Origin: Hydra vulgaris
Lineage: Eukaryota; Cnidaria; Hydrozoa; Anthoathecata; Hydridae
Direction: 5' to 3'
NCBI RefSeq assembly: GCF_038396675.1
Contig: NC_088930.1
Location: forward strand, 40,278,001 to 40,342,000
DNA length: 64,000 bases
Made by a program: the position numbers and the translations under genes
In this document: positions 11,133-22,392 of the stretch, in pieces
Layout of the letters: each line of letters starts with the position of its first letter
Numbering within the stretch: position 1 is the first letter of the stretch
Notes under the pieces: generated by a model
Database searches by the model: none
Seen by the model: the letters and a program-made list of their open reading frames with translations, nothing else
Told to the model about the DNA's origin: nothing

Positions 11133-11167
<35 letters not shown>

Positions 11168-11168
<1 letters not shown>

Positions 11169-11358
11169 AGGAAACAGAAAATTTTTTAATGTTTTTAATA
11201 CGAGCTTCATATTGCTTGCAAAGCAAGCAGCGTAATCTTACAACATCATTTCCTTCGATATCATACTCAAACTTTAAATGAAATTTTTTTTCCCATTTCA
11301 AAACAGTATCTAATTTACAATGGTTATCTTTAGTTTTTAGTAAGAAAAACGATGCCAT
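11168..11358 (-). pseudogene. N-terminal part of the LINE-split ZNF862-like hAT-derived gene
   Basis: Starts with ATG at 11,358 (MASFFLLKTKDNHCK) and runs KWEKKFHLKFEYDI, RLRCLLCKQYEAR and FSVSWI, typical of the start of ZNF862-like proteins with a CxxC half zinc finger. After Trp-Ile the frame enters the LINE A-tail. The continuation (RPGTPSIKK) is at about 6,408 on the same strand. Confidence 0.7.
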
Positions 11359-11983
11359 ATTGTTAAATATTTAGTTCACTTGATCTACGACGCTTTCAAT
11401 TTAATATATTTTAAACCTTTAATTTTAAAAATTTTTAAACCTTTTCAATTTGCTCAAAATGATTGTAAATTGGAATGTCGTTTTGCAAATTAAAGCCATT
11501 AAAGTCTCAAAGCCATAGTTATGAAATAGTTTCTTTTATTCTTCAACCCTTTACTACCATCATAAAATTTTTGCAAAATTATAATAAACAACCAATGACA
11601 ATAACAAATAATACCACGCTAGAATATTCTGGCAGTGTTATGTATAAAAGCGTTATAAACAATATATTTTCAGCCAAGGTAGGGCCCGCAATAAAATGTT
11701 CATGCCTCCCCCCCACACTTTTTGAGCCACCATGGCCTCTCGTCGCCCATGTGTAATATTATTCGTAGAACTACTATTTATTTTTTAGAGTATTTATTTT
11801 TTATTCTTAGCCGATTTTGGAAGCTAAAGTTAAATGTTGCAAAATGAGTCGGATTCTAACAGTGGGAAAAACAAGTGACGCATTTAAAAATAATAACCTG
11901 AAGACGTTATTTAGTCTATATTATTTATAAAAATAATTACCTGAAGAAATTAGAATGTTTTAATTGAAGAAATTTCATAAAAG
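11359..11983. other. AT-rich stretch without a recognised gene
   Basis: Short AT-rich frames only. One small GC-richer patch near 11,676-11,750 (GGGCCCGC then GCCTCCCCCCC) resembles a decayed transposon end, but no partner was found. Confidence 0.4.
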
Positions 11984-12202
11984 CAGAGCCATTACTAGGC
12001 TGCCCTCACGGCTCCTTTAATCTGGTAAGGGGGGAGAGGGAAGGCAGCAAAATTAGGGACCCTTTTTCTAATTTTAGAGGACCCTTTACTAAATTTGAGG
12101 ATCTTTTTTTTTTAGTAATACCTAATAATCGAAGGTTTTTAAAATTTTGGGGTCGTAATGACAGGTTTGAGGGAGTGCTTTGCCTCCTATGCTACGGCAC
12201 TA
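11984..12202. mobile_element. hAT-type MITE, about 219 bp
   Basis: Begins CAGAGCCATTACTAGG and ends CCTATGCTACGGCACTA, imperfectly inverted. Flanks CATAAAAG (11,976-11,983) and ATTAAAAG (12,203-12,210) match at 6 of 8, consistent with an 8-bp hAT target duplication that has drifted. No ORF. Confidence 0.5.
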
Positions 12203-12949
12203 ATTAAAAGAAGAGGGATATTTTAAAGGAAAAATTTCTTTATATTTCTATGATAAAAAAATTTTTGACATAAAATAAAAATTTTTTCAAAAAATTACTT
12301 TATTTAATTATAGAAAGGAATATAAAATCAGAGATTGCAATCAAACTAAGTTTTTCCACTCTTATATGACAAGTTTCACGTTTCTAAAAAAACGCGCCTA
12401 AATTTTAAAATCAACCAATAAAAATTATAATAGAGTTTAAGTTGCCGTACCGCTAGTATCAATGTTTTCGTAAATTTGTAAACTCTTTAGAAGTTGGTAG
12501 TGTGATGAAGTTGGTGGTTTGATGTAGCCTTGATCATCAAAGCTACATACATAAATATCAGCTACATCAAAGTTTGATGTAGTTGATATTTAATGTACTT
12601 TACTTAACTTATTTATATTTCCTTAAATTTTTATCATATAGCATTAAGTATTTGAATCATGTATTTGTATTTACCTTGTTATGGAAATACATATTACAGT
12701 GGTTAATTTATCTAGATTAACGGCTGTTTTATAAAAGCATTATTTTAAACATGTAAGTTATGAGTGTCTTAATGAAATTAGTTATAGTTGATTTTTAAGA
12801 TCCATAAAAACTGTTCACGGTTTTTTAAGAAACTAAAAATTTAAAGACCAAAATTTTTTACGGAATTTTCAATTCGCGATCACTTTTTCGCCCCTTGAAT
12901 CTCCTCATTGACTTCTTCACTTTCACTTAAATCACTCTCCATTTCAATC
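12203..12949. other. Non-coding stretch with two adjacent palindromes
   Basis: Contains near-perfect palindromes at 12,522-12,548 (ATGTAGC...GCTACAT) and 12,555-12,589 (ATATCAGCTACATCAAA with its inverse). No gene seen. A - strand acidic tail (MESDLSESEEVNEE) at about 12,875-12,940 may be the distal end of the neighbouring transposase ORF or noise. Confidence 0.5.
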
Positions 12950-15175
12950 TTTATCTTTTGTTATTGTGTGCTTTCTTGTGCCGTTACATTGCAGCCTCAC
13001 TCGGCCAGTATTTGTTGCATTTGTTGCAAATTCCGTTTAAAAGCTTTTTTTCCAATGAAGGACAATACAGATCAAATGGTATAATTTTGTACACTAAGCC
13101 TTCTATAGGTATATCTTGTAGCAAAAGCCTATGCGCTAGTTTGAATGGTTTGATACGTTTTTAAAATATCGAGACGGTTCCATCGCTTTGTAACCATTCT
13201 CGCAGCACTCGTAGATGGCCGGAAATGGAATGAAACGTTGGGGTATTCAGCCAATTTGTTTCAAACGATGAACAACATAACTTGTCCTGGAATTTCATAA
13301 TTCGTAGACAGTATCGCGATTGCTGGCAATGTTTCTCTACCCAAATAGGATCAGGATTCGGCGGTTTATATGCTTTCCTAACTGGTACTGCCCGGCAATT
13401 AACAAGGTAACCGTCGATGACAGTTTTCTCCCACAACAGTTGCTAACGTTTTAGGGAAGCGTGGTACCTCATCTTGAACTCCATCAGTCTTCATTAATAT
13501 AATTGGTTTATGCTTAACCAACTAAGTTTTAAAAAGCTCCGTAACATCAAAAGCATGTGTAAAAGCATTCGATGTATCGTGTTTCCCACTTCTTATGCGT
13601 ATGAAAGTATATCCACTGTAGGATACATTTTCATTATTGTTAACTTCGCATATGCCATACACAGATGGGATTACCTTGTGCTGTGGGCCAACGACAAAGT
13701 CATGATTTATAAGTTTGCTCTTGTATTCCATATGCATTAGCAACGGCGCTTGAAGGCTTGCAGCAGTAAGGCCCAACGGTACTCTGGCTTTATCATCATT
13801 GGACATGAAAGCACAGCTTTTGGTCCAAACAACTTGAAAACTTCAAGCATGTTATCAATAAAAAATTTGACAAACATTCTATCATCATTTCTTTTTTGCA
13901 ACAAATTTTCTGGACGTAGTAGCTTCACTGGAACTGTGTTGACATGCTTTTTTTCCTTCAGAAGTGTTTCCACGTCGTGGTAAAAGACGAAGGTACAAAC
14001 CACTTCTACTCAAGTCGAAGCCTATCTTTGTCAGCTCTTTCTGAAGATCATCCAAAGTGGAGACACTACAAAGACATTCTGTTCTTCAACACTCATCTGC
14101 TGCTGACAAATTTTGCACAACTTTTATGATTGTTGATAAAAGTTTTGGTTGATCAATTTCGAGCCATGGTCGTCCAGGATGGTTTTGCATAAACTGTTTC
14201 AAAGCACTTGATATTTCAGGGTTGTTTTGACAATGTTTTTCAATGCCCTCTTTAAGTTTTTGTTTCCGTTTTCTTTGTTGTACCGATTCACGAATCAATC
14301 TGAAAACAAAATATTACACAAATCTTTGATTCCGTTATAAAACCTTCTATACTCAAGGTTTCCTGGATTTGGCGAACTTTGTAAATCCTTAATTAGAAAT
14401 TCTTGTTGACAATAAAAGTTTAAAAGTTTATGCCTGTTTAAAAGTTTGGTTTTTATGGCCAAGCCATCTTTCTATATTCTTAAATAAGCTCTATTCGATA
14501 TATCTCTTACCATTTACCTGTCCAAGTTTCTTTTTTCTCTTCTTATGCTTTCTTTCAAATTGTCTAATTGTTTCCTTGCTACAGTAGACAAACCAGAATC
14601 GCGTACGACTATCAAGGATGAAAGCTGTGATTCAAGATCTGAGATTTTCTTCTGACTTTTAACTTGCGCTGGATTTGCTCCTTCCTTCTCGTTTGATGTT
14701 AAATCTAAATTAGGAAATACCCAAAAATAAATTATTATTATAAATTCTTGACAATTATAGAGATTTGATGTAGAGAAATTGGTCGAGTTGACAAATTATG
14801 ATGAATAAAACTATGCGATTGCGATGTAGTCGTACAATGTAGTTTAATTACCAATTCGGTTGAATTCAATATATAGAAAATTACGAGAGAAAAAGTTTGT
14901 AAATTATTACAAAAAATGGCTTACTAAGTTCAATCCTTTCAGGTTCTGTCGTAGTTTCGTTCGGAAAACTTTGTATTTTATTTGACGAAGACGGCACTGG
15001 ATGAAAATCTTTTTTCGTTTACTTTTTTTTATACAAAGACTGATCATATTTTACTATTTTCCACAACTCCTGTGCGCGCTGATACTGCTTTTGTTTTAAA
15101 AGTGTTGAATATGCTTTTTTATATAACTCAAGGAGTTGAACTTTTTCTCGTTCTCAACAAATTGTTTTGACATCT
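12950..15175 (-). pseudogene. Decayed DDE-type transposase-like gene of a cnidarian/arthropod family, unnamed
   Basis: Pieces on the - strand, N to C: KVQLLELYKKAYSTLLKQ (about 15,140), PVPSSSNKIQSFPNE, NHPGRPWLEIDQP (about 14,170), KHVNTVPVKLLRPENLL, then a frameshift to SNDDKARVPLGLTAASLQAP and GPQHKVIPSVYGICEV, YSGYTFIRIRSGKH, KTDGVQDEVPRFPKT in another frame, VIDGYLVNCRAVPVRKAY, and PFDLYCPSLEKK near 13,060. The order and wording match a family of uncharacterised proteins in cnidarians and arthropods that I recall but cannot name. NDDKA and TDGVQDE are the likely catalytic Asp segments. Multiple frameshifts show decay. It may be the cargo of the 3,604-15,876 inverted-repeat element. Confidence 0.55.
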
Positions 15176-16056
15176 CGGAAATAAATAGTTTTTTTTTTGT
15201 TGTTGCAAAGCATTCAGTTATTCGAATAGAAAGATAAAAGTTTTTGTTTATTTGAAAATAAACGATATAATAAGATTCAGTGTTGTTAAAGCGAAAAGCG
15301 TAAAAAAAATAACCTGACTCAAATTAATTGCAGTTACATTTCGCAATGGTATTGGTCTCTATTAGCATTAAAATAGCTGTTTTTAAAAATAATTGTTTTT
15401 TATAATCAGAAAAAAATACATTTTAACTTTAATAATACTTTGAAGTTGTACATTGTTTATTAAAAGTTAATAGTAAAATATTAATTTAAAATGATAAAAA
15501 TTAATTTGTTGTAATGTTTTAATTGAAAAGATAAAAACCAGGTTGCGTAATTAAAAAAAAACAATTCAAAAAAAATTTGCTTTTAAAGTCCAACCGACTT
15601 TACTGAAGATAAGAAATAATTTGAACAGCGATCGCTCGCTTTCTATTTTCTTTCGGTGACCGAAGTCAGAAAAAAAGATTTTTTACATTCGAGAAGTTCA
15701 TTGCTTTTTGTTAATATACAGATCAAGATTTAGGAATAATTCTTGAGATAGATAGTCAAACCGCGTACGTACTCGCTGTTTTGAACACCCCCCTCCCCTT
15801 GTACGCATTTGCACGTTTTTTTGGTACCCCTTCCCCCCCCCCCCCATATCTGCGTACGTACTTTATGTATGCCCCCTAAGTATAAACGGTATGAGCCAGT
15901 TATGTTCTTTATGGTTCATTTTAAAACCCCTCTTGGCTATATATTTCTTAGGTATCTACATCGTAATAAATCCACATTTTCAAAGTTTGATTAATAATTT
16001 TTAGTATTAGCATATATTTAACGAAAATTTATAATAAAAGTAAAGATATCTTAATA
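15176..16056. other. Non-coding stretch holding the right inverted repeat of the 12.3-kb element
   Basis: AT-rich. The C-rich block and GCGTACGTAC motifs at 15,763-15,876 form the right end described with the 3,604 repeat. No gene is supported; the 61-residue frame through the C-tract is not credible. Confidence 0.6.
15850..15876 (-). repeat. Right terminal inverted repeat of the candidate 12.3-kb element
   Basis: On the - strand it reads GGGGGCATACATAAAG and ends GTACGCAG, followed on the + strand by TAA at 15,877-15,879. It pairs with 3,604-3,630. Confidence 0.5.
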
Positions 16057-16469
16057 TAGTGTTTAATCTCGAGAATACTTTCTCGAGAATTTCTCGAGAA
16101 AAAGTCATTATTTTTATTTCTCATTTCTCGAGAAATTGAATAAAACTTCTCGAGAAAAAAATTAAAATTATTAAATGCTTTAGTGATTAATCTAATTAAA
16201 TTATAGTTCTATTTTCTTTGCATGTGCGTGAGCCGAATGCTGCGCAAGGTTTTCTTTTTCTTTCTGGCTTTTTTTTTTTACATTAAATACTAATATTATG
16301 ATAGCAAGAGTTTTCAAATAATAATTTATTGCAATATTTTATATTTTATATAAGAAAAGAGCGATTAAATTTTTTAAGAAATTTATGATTTGTCTGATTC
16401 TTTCAAACAATCTTACAAAAAGTTATCTGTAGTTTATTTTAATTATTTATTCTAGTTTTTAACGAGAAA

Positions 16470-18396
16470 ATGAGCAACAACGACAAGGACAAGACTTACA
16501 AAGATGTTAAGTCATATTTTAAAATAAACAACGATGAGGCACATTGCAATTTGTGTACAAGAACATTATTATGCAAAGGTTCAGCAACGATTGGTATGCG
16601 GAGACATCTTAAAAATGTCCACAAAAACACTCGCGTATTAGAAAGTTCTACGTCTCATCAAAATAAACAGAATAAAGTTGAAAATCTAACTAACCAAACT
16701 ATTTTAAAACTTATAAAACGACCAGCCTTGGCTGAATTGATTTCTGAAATTACTTTAGGTGAATTTATATGGCAAAGTATGACCGCCTGGGAATTTAGAT
16801 TACCTCAAAATCCTTCTGAGGTGAGACAATGGTAGAATTTTACCATTGCAAGAAAGCAGAGATAGTACATATTATAAAGAAACTAAAGGACGAAGAAAGA
16901 AAGTTCAGCGTATCTATTGACGAATGGACAAGCGTTAAAAATAGTAGGTTCATTGGTGTTCATTTATACAGAAATAATGAAAATAATTCATTTAACCTTG
17001 GTTTGATTTTTTTCGAAGGGAGTTGTACATCAGAAATAACTTTGGAAATACTGTCACAAAAATTAGAAGAGTTTGGTCTATCTTTACAAGAAGATATTGT
17101 GGCTGTTATGAGCGGTGGTGCTGCGGTTATGAAGAAATTTGGTAGATTATCGCCTGCCTTGCAGCAATTATGCGAAAATCATGCCACACATCTAGCAGTT
17201 TTGAAAAAATTTTATGTTAAACCCAAAAATGAAATAAATTAATCCGAAGACGAGCATGAGACTGTTGATAGCGACGATGATGCTAGCATTGGAAGTACAG
17301 AAGATGACTTTAATTTGGAATGACTTTAATTTGGAAATTGACGTGTTACGTAGCAGATGACTTTAATTTGGACAGATGACTTTAATTTGGACAGATGACT
17401 TTAATTTTGACAGATGACTTTAGTTTGGAAATTGACGTGTTACATAGCAATAACTTTCAACTTAAATCCTAAATTAAAGATGCAATTGTAGGAATACGAA
17501 AAATTGTAAAAATTCTCCAGTGAATAATGGTGTTCTACAAAAACATGTAAAAGACCAAGTACAAAAAGAATTGGCTTTGCTACTAGACTGTAAAACACGC
17601 TGGAATACTATTGAAATAATGGTGAAACGGTTCTTTAAAATCAAAAACTGTGTGCAGATGGCATTAAGTGAATTAAATTTAAACCACTTGTGAAAAGATA
17701 ATTACATACAAATGGCTGAAATTCTATTAGCTGTATTAGAACCAACACGAATAACTGTAGAAGCTTAAAGTCGAGCAGATGCAACATTATTAACGGCGAA
17801 AGGAGCCTTAAAATTTTTATTTAATAAATTAGAGGAGGAATGTAGAAAGAACCAAATAAGTAGAGAATTCTAACACAATATCAAAGAAGAAAATAAGTAA
17901 AAGGAGAAATGATAATGTTGTATCTTTATACAAATTTTTACATAACCCCACAAATGATGAAAAATATGTTTCTTCTTTTTTAAAATCTTCGTCAAATAAT
18001 GATATTTATAAAACTGCTAGGGAAATATTCGATAGATTGTATGGGTCATCCGATTCCGAAGAAGATCTAACTGAAGAAACGTCCACTAGCAGCAATGTCA
18101 ACACTGAGTTATCGCTTGAAGAACAACTAAATTTAGCTATAAAAAATACAACAAAAGAAATTATGCCACGCCAACGTTGCGATAATGATAACCAGAATCT
18201 TTATTCGACACTTAAAAAAGAATGCAGCATATTCCAAACAACTGGTCTAAGGTCACAAAATTTGGAAAATCTAAAAGATGCATTATCTACAATAAGACCA
18301 ACTTCAACGCAAAGCGAACGTAATTTCTCGATTGCTAATGATTTTGTGACAAAAAAAAAGAAATAGATTATCAAACACATCACTAATAACTAGTAA
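16470..18396 (+). pseudogene. hAT transposase, frameshifted
   Basis: ATG at 16,470 starts MSNNDKDKTYKDVKSYF. A BED-type zinc finger follows (AHCNLCTRTLLCKG, then MRRHLKNVH: CxxC...HxxxxH). Next comes a +1 shift near 16,830 into FSVSIDEWTSVKNSRFIGVH, the RNase-H-fold segment with the first catalytic Asp, and IVAVMSGGAAVMKKFG. Between 17,240 and 18,030 the frame is shattered and contains a local tandem repeat (17,270-17,460), though CKTRWNTIEIMVKR is readable. The C-terminus shows the dimerisation domain: LSTIRPTSTQSERNFS, then RLSNTSLITSK after a shift in an A-tract. Confidence 0.8.
17270..17460. repeat. Short tandem repeat (about 19-bp unit, GATGACTTTAATTTGGAC) inside the hAT
   Basis: Six imperfect GATGACTTTAATTTGGA-type units. 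Two of the units are followed by AAATTGACGTGTTAC, suggesting a higher-order duplication. The array sits inside the transposase coding region and helped break it. Confidence 0.8.
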
Positions 18397-18437
18397 ATAA
18401 CAATTAAAAACTTGTTACACTTGCATATTTCAGAGTA

Positions 18438-21359
18438 GGGGAGATGGGGGCGCATTGATCGCCGTAGCAGTGTTTTGAAAATTGCGCAGAACCTGAAAGA
18501 GATGTAAAAACTTATTAACTACGAAACACATGTAGAACTATCTGGCTTTTGGAATATATAAATATTTTGATTTTAAAAAATGATAAACATGAATAATTTT
18601 AACTTTTAAACAACCCTCTCAAAAGATCAATGTACCCCAAACTATGGGGTACTATGATCTCCGACTTGGGGCACATTGATCTTATATGCGTAATATTATC
18701 TAAACGTTTAACACTTCTATAACTAAATCTTGTAAATAATTTAGTCAAAGGGTAATATTGTATAACATATAATACTAAATTTTTTAATTATTTTTTAAAT
18801 ATAGCAGTTAAACCCACTAGTCTAATTTTTAATTAAAAAATGTATAAATCACAACAGCTATAAGCTACCCGCTTTATATACGTTTAAAACTTTACAACAA
18901 CTTGAAATTTATAAGAACTGAAATATAAAGACTGAAATAAGAATACAACTTTTAAGTTTACAAAACTTGTTAAAAGTACAATATTTTGATTAAGAATATT
19001 TCATCATTTGTGAAAGTCAAGTTGTGAAGCAGCTTTTGGTTTACATTGTTTTTTATTCCTAAGCAAGTAATTCTTAGTTTCTTTCTTATCTTTTGTGGAG
19101 ACTTTTTGTTGATTTTTGGTTTGCTTCAAAATTTTCTTTTCTTTTGACAAACGAATTTCATTTCTGACAGGAGTATCAGTCAAGATCCTTGTTTTTAACT
19201 GCCTACTTTTAACTTTTTTTTTTCTGGCAGATGCTTTTGGGTAAGGTTTTAAAACCTCAGGTGAGATAATAGAAGCAACACTTGTTGACACTTTGTTTAA
19301 AATACTTGTTTCAATATTTACTATAGTTAGTTCAGACTCTATGTGATTAACATGTGCTGGTATCATTTCAGATTCCATGTTGTTGACAGGAGTGATAGTA
19401 ACTGTATCTGGAGCAGCTCTATCTGTAACTGATGATGGTAAATATTCGTCATCTTTGAAAATTTCAGAATTGAATGGCTCAATGCCAGCTACTCTAAATC
19501 CTGTCTGTATATTAGATGGTGAGAAAGCTTTTGTATACGGTTCTCAAACTATTGAAACAATATCATAAATGGTCATTGGTCTTGGGTTTGAAACCATCCA
19601 ATTATCACATGCAAAATTGTAAAACCTTTTCAATGGTCCAAAAACAGTTCTATCTAATGGCTGCAATTTATGGCTGCAATGGGGAGGAAAACTTATTATT
19701 GTAATTCCATGTTGAATTGCAAGCTCCAAGCCTTTAACAGAAATATGACTTTCATGACTGTCGAGAAGTAACAAAACTGGAGATTCCTGAGAACAGTTTG
19801 AATATTTAACAAAATGTTTAATCCATTCTATGAAAATTTCTGAGTTCATCCAACCAGAAGGATTTGCAAATCCCACACATCCAGGAGGTCCTTCCTTAAT
19901 CATGTAATCATGAAACTTTACCCTAGGAAAAATAAATAATGGAGGAATGGAATTTCCAATAGCATTAGAGGCACAACATGCAGTTACCAATGTTCCTCGT
20001 TCTGCAGATGTGATTCTTCCAACTTGTTTGCTTCCTCTACCAGCTAAAACCTTTACCGGCTTTTGAACGGTTGTTAAACCAGTTTCATCAACATTATATA
20101 TACAGTTAGGATTATATTTATATCGATTTCTTACCGTTTTAAGATTTTGAAAAAACTCTCTTACAGTGTGTTTGTTAAAAGCTGTTGATCGAGCGAAGCT
20201 CGTTGCTTCAGGTGTTCGTAGAGACAACTCTGGTTGTCTTTTCATAAAACCTTGCAACCAATCAATGCCTGCAATTTTATTTTTGATCCATGATGATGGG
20301 CATATCTTATTGTTTTTTAAAGCAAATTCATATGCCAATAATCGCGTTGACCTAGTTGAAAGGCCATAGTTCATTTTTGATGCAATTAGTAAATAACTTG
20401 ATAAACTTTTTTCATCTTCTGCTGTAAAAACTTGTCTATTGTTGTAGTTAGGCTTGAAAGCTTCATTTGGATTAAGCCTCTTTTTACGACAATATCTTTT
20501 TAAAGTCATTCTATTTATGTTAAACTGACGTGCTACAACATTCAGTTGTGTTCCTTCTAAAACTTTATTAACAGCTACTTTCATTGTTTCACTTGGTATA
20601 GCAACTTTATTTGTTTTTTCAATTCTATTTCTAACCATTTTAAGATCTGTAAAAAAATATATCAATAAAAACATATGTTTTTAATAAATGCTAATATTTA
20701 ACATAATAATATTATGTTAAATATTTTTTAATTATTATGTTAAATATTATTCTTTTGATATTATAAGATAATAGTATTAATATTACTAGCTTATAACATA
20801 AGTAGATTTAAAAAATGAAATGCTAAAAGCTATTGTTTGTTTATATATAGTTTTTTTTTAAATTATAAATACAATTCCATTCGTTTAACTGTATTGCTTA
20901 TAAACAAAAACATGGGGCACTTCGTCTTCTATGGGGCACTTTGATCCTCCGATCAATGGGCCCCGCATAGTCAAAGATCAATGTACGCCAATAGGTATAG
21001 GTAACATATTGATAGCAATATCTACTGTATAAATTGCAGCCAAATAAAAATTATATATTATACTATACACCTAACAGTTACAAATTTAAAATAAAATTGT
21101 TGTTAACCCATACAGACATCTAAATAAAAATATATTTGAATTATAGTACGATTTAAAAAAATCACTTTTTATGACGAAAAACAACATTTTCTTTATTTTT
21201 TTTTGACGCTGATAACCTTATGAAAAAATATTACGAATAATCAATTAGGGAAGCATAATGGTTAATTAAATTGCAACCTCACTTCTAGTAAGGCAAAAAT
21301 GAACGAGTAAAAGCCAAAAGATCATACTGCCCCGGCGATCAATGCGCCCCCATCTTCCC
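18438..21359 (-). mobile_element. pogo/Tigger-type DNA transposon, nearly intact, 2,922 bp
   Basis: Left end GGGGAGATGGGGGCGCATTG and right end (reversed) GGGAAGATGGGGGCGCATTG continue together through ATCGCCG, giving about 27 bp of near-perfect inverted repeat. TA flanks both sides (18,436-18,437 and 21,360-21,361), the Tc1/mariner/pogo target site. The transposase is on the - strand. Further copies of the end motif lie inside (see findings). Confidence 0.92.
19004..20638 (-). pseudogene. pogo/Tigger-like transposase with one in-frame TGA
   Basis: Start chosen at MVRNRIEKTNK (20,638) rather than the upstream Met in a hydrophobic stretch. Residues about 1-60 form a psq-type helix-turn-helix (VARQFNINRMTLKRYCRKKR). 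Residues about 75-150 are the CENP-B-type second HTH (TAEDEKSLSSYLLIASK, WLQGFMKRQPELSLR). The DDE domain shows YNVDETGLTTV, LLLLDSHESH and HCSHKLQPLDRTVFGPLK, giving Asp-Asp-Asp as in pogo. A TGA at about residue 365 (after YDIVSIV) is followed in the same frame by PYTKAFSPSNIQTGFRVAGI and a basic C-terminal tail ending SQLDFHK. A single nonsense change therefore separates this copy from an open frame of about 545 residues. Confidence 0.88.
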
Positions 21360-21609
21360 TATATCTTTTTTCGTCATATTTTTATACCATTTCTTATATC
21401 AATTGACTTTTATATTTGTTATGCTGTTTTTTCAATCCAATGTTTGTCCATATACATTTTATGAACATAAATTATATTAAAATTAAAAAAAAAAATTATG
21501 ATTTTAACATTTCTCAAAATTTCTACTGAATTCTCGAGAAGCTCGTTCTCAATTTCTCATTTTTCTCATTTCTCGAGAATTAAAAAACATCGAAAAATCT
21601 TAATCACTA

Positions 21610-22392
21610 TCTTAACACAAAGTGCTTGTTTGGACATTTAAAGGGTTATAGTAATGAAAAAAAGGAGCAGAATAATTTGTCCACCATACGTCTAATATCC
21701 GGCCCACTGTGCACTGGTCGGAAAAATAATCCCTGAACCAAACTGTTTACATATCTATAAAAAAAAAAAATGAAATAATGGATAATGGAAATTTGCTGCC
21801 CGCCCGCATACTTTACAGTTTTTTTTTTATGACGGGAAATAACTTTGCAATTCAAAGTGGCCTTAAATAAAAAACAATAAAAAAGCACATTTCGATAAGC
21901 CATTTTTAATTTTAATGAATCTTATAAATATCTGCCTCGAATTCAAATAAAATTAAAAAGACACGTCATTTTAACGTTGAATAATCAACGTTAGTTTATC
22001 AACTATAAATCAACGTTGAAGTAACGTGGAAATTCTGACGTTAAACTTTCTACACTATTAAGACATTGAAAAGAAGTTATATTGTTCAACGTTACTATAT
22101 CAACGGTAAGTCAACGTGGAAGCGACGTTGAAAGTTCCGACGTTAAAAATTTCAACCTTGTTCAGACGTTGACATGACGTCGTTTGCTTGCTGGGATCTT
22201 ATGTTAACTTTGTATTTATATTAACTCTAAAAAAAGATATCACTATAAACTAACTATAAAATCGACAATATTGTTTTAAAGTAAAATATAAAATTGAAAA
22301 AGATTTACAAACACAAACAAATTGTCGATATATTGTTTATCTGTTAACATTTACTAGACCATTTTTAAACTTTTTGCTATATAACCTGCGAA
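21610..22392. other. Intergenic stretch: heptamer-like end and CAACGTTGA repeat cluster
   Basis: Contains CACAGTGGGCCGGA on the - strand ending at 21,711, resembling the Transib-like ends, and the repeat cluster listed separately. No coding region is supported. Confidence 0.5.
21961..22195. repeat. Cluster of CAACGTTGA-type short palindromic repeats
   Basis: AACGTTGA, TCAACGTT, TCAACGTTGAAG, TTCAACGTTAC, TCAACGTGGAAG, CGACGTTGAAAG and CAGACGTTGACATGACGTCG recur within 235 bp, in two parallel halves. Similar internal ACGTTGA arrays are known inside some MITE-like elements; identity here is uncertain. Confidence 0.6.

Larger units (their letters stand above)
6413..11163 (+). mobile_element. 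Full-length non-LTR retrotransposon (CR1/jockey-like LINE), both ORFs open
   Basis: Has a short 5' region (6,413-6,527), ORF1, a 56-bp spacer, ORF2, a 655-bp AT-rich 3' UTR with a stem-loop, and an A-tail ending at 11,163. It splits a - strand hAT-like coding sequence: the interrupted codons read straight through (FSVSWI joined to RPGT) when the LINE is removed. AATC appears on both sides (6,409-6,412 and 11,164-11,167), though part of the right copy merges with the A-tail. Insertion on the + strand is antisense to the host gene. Clade assignment from RT motifs is approximate. Confidence 0.9.
16057..21609 (+). mobile_element. hAT element with 8-bp target duplication, interrupted by a pogo element
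   Basis: Ends TAGTGTTTAA (16,057) and TTAATCACTA (21,609) are inverted. Flanks TCTTAATA (16,049-16,056) and TCTTAACA (21,610-21,617) match at 7 of 8, the hAT signature length. Subterminal CTCGAGAA palindromes cluster at both ends (16,068-16,158 and 21,532-21,582). Without the pogo insert (18,438-21,359 plus one TA) the element is about 2.6 kb. The transposase frame at 16,470-18,396 is broken, so it is no longer autonomous. Confidence 0.85.
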
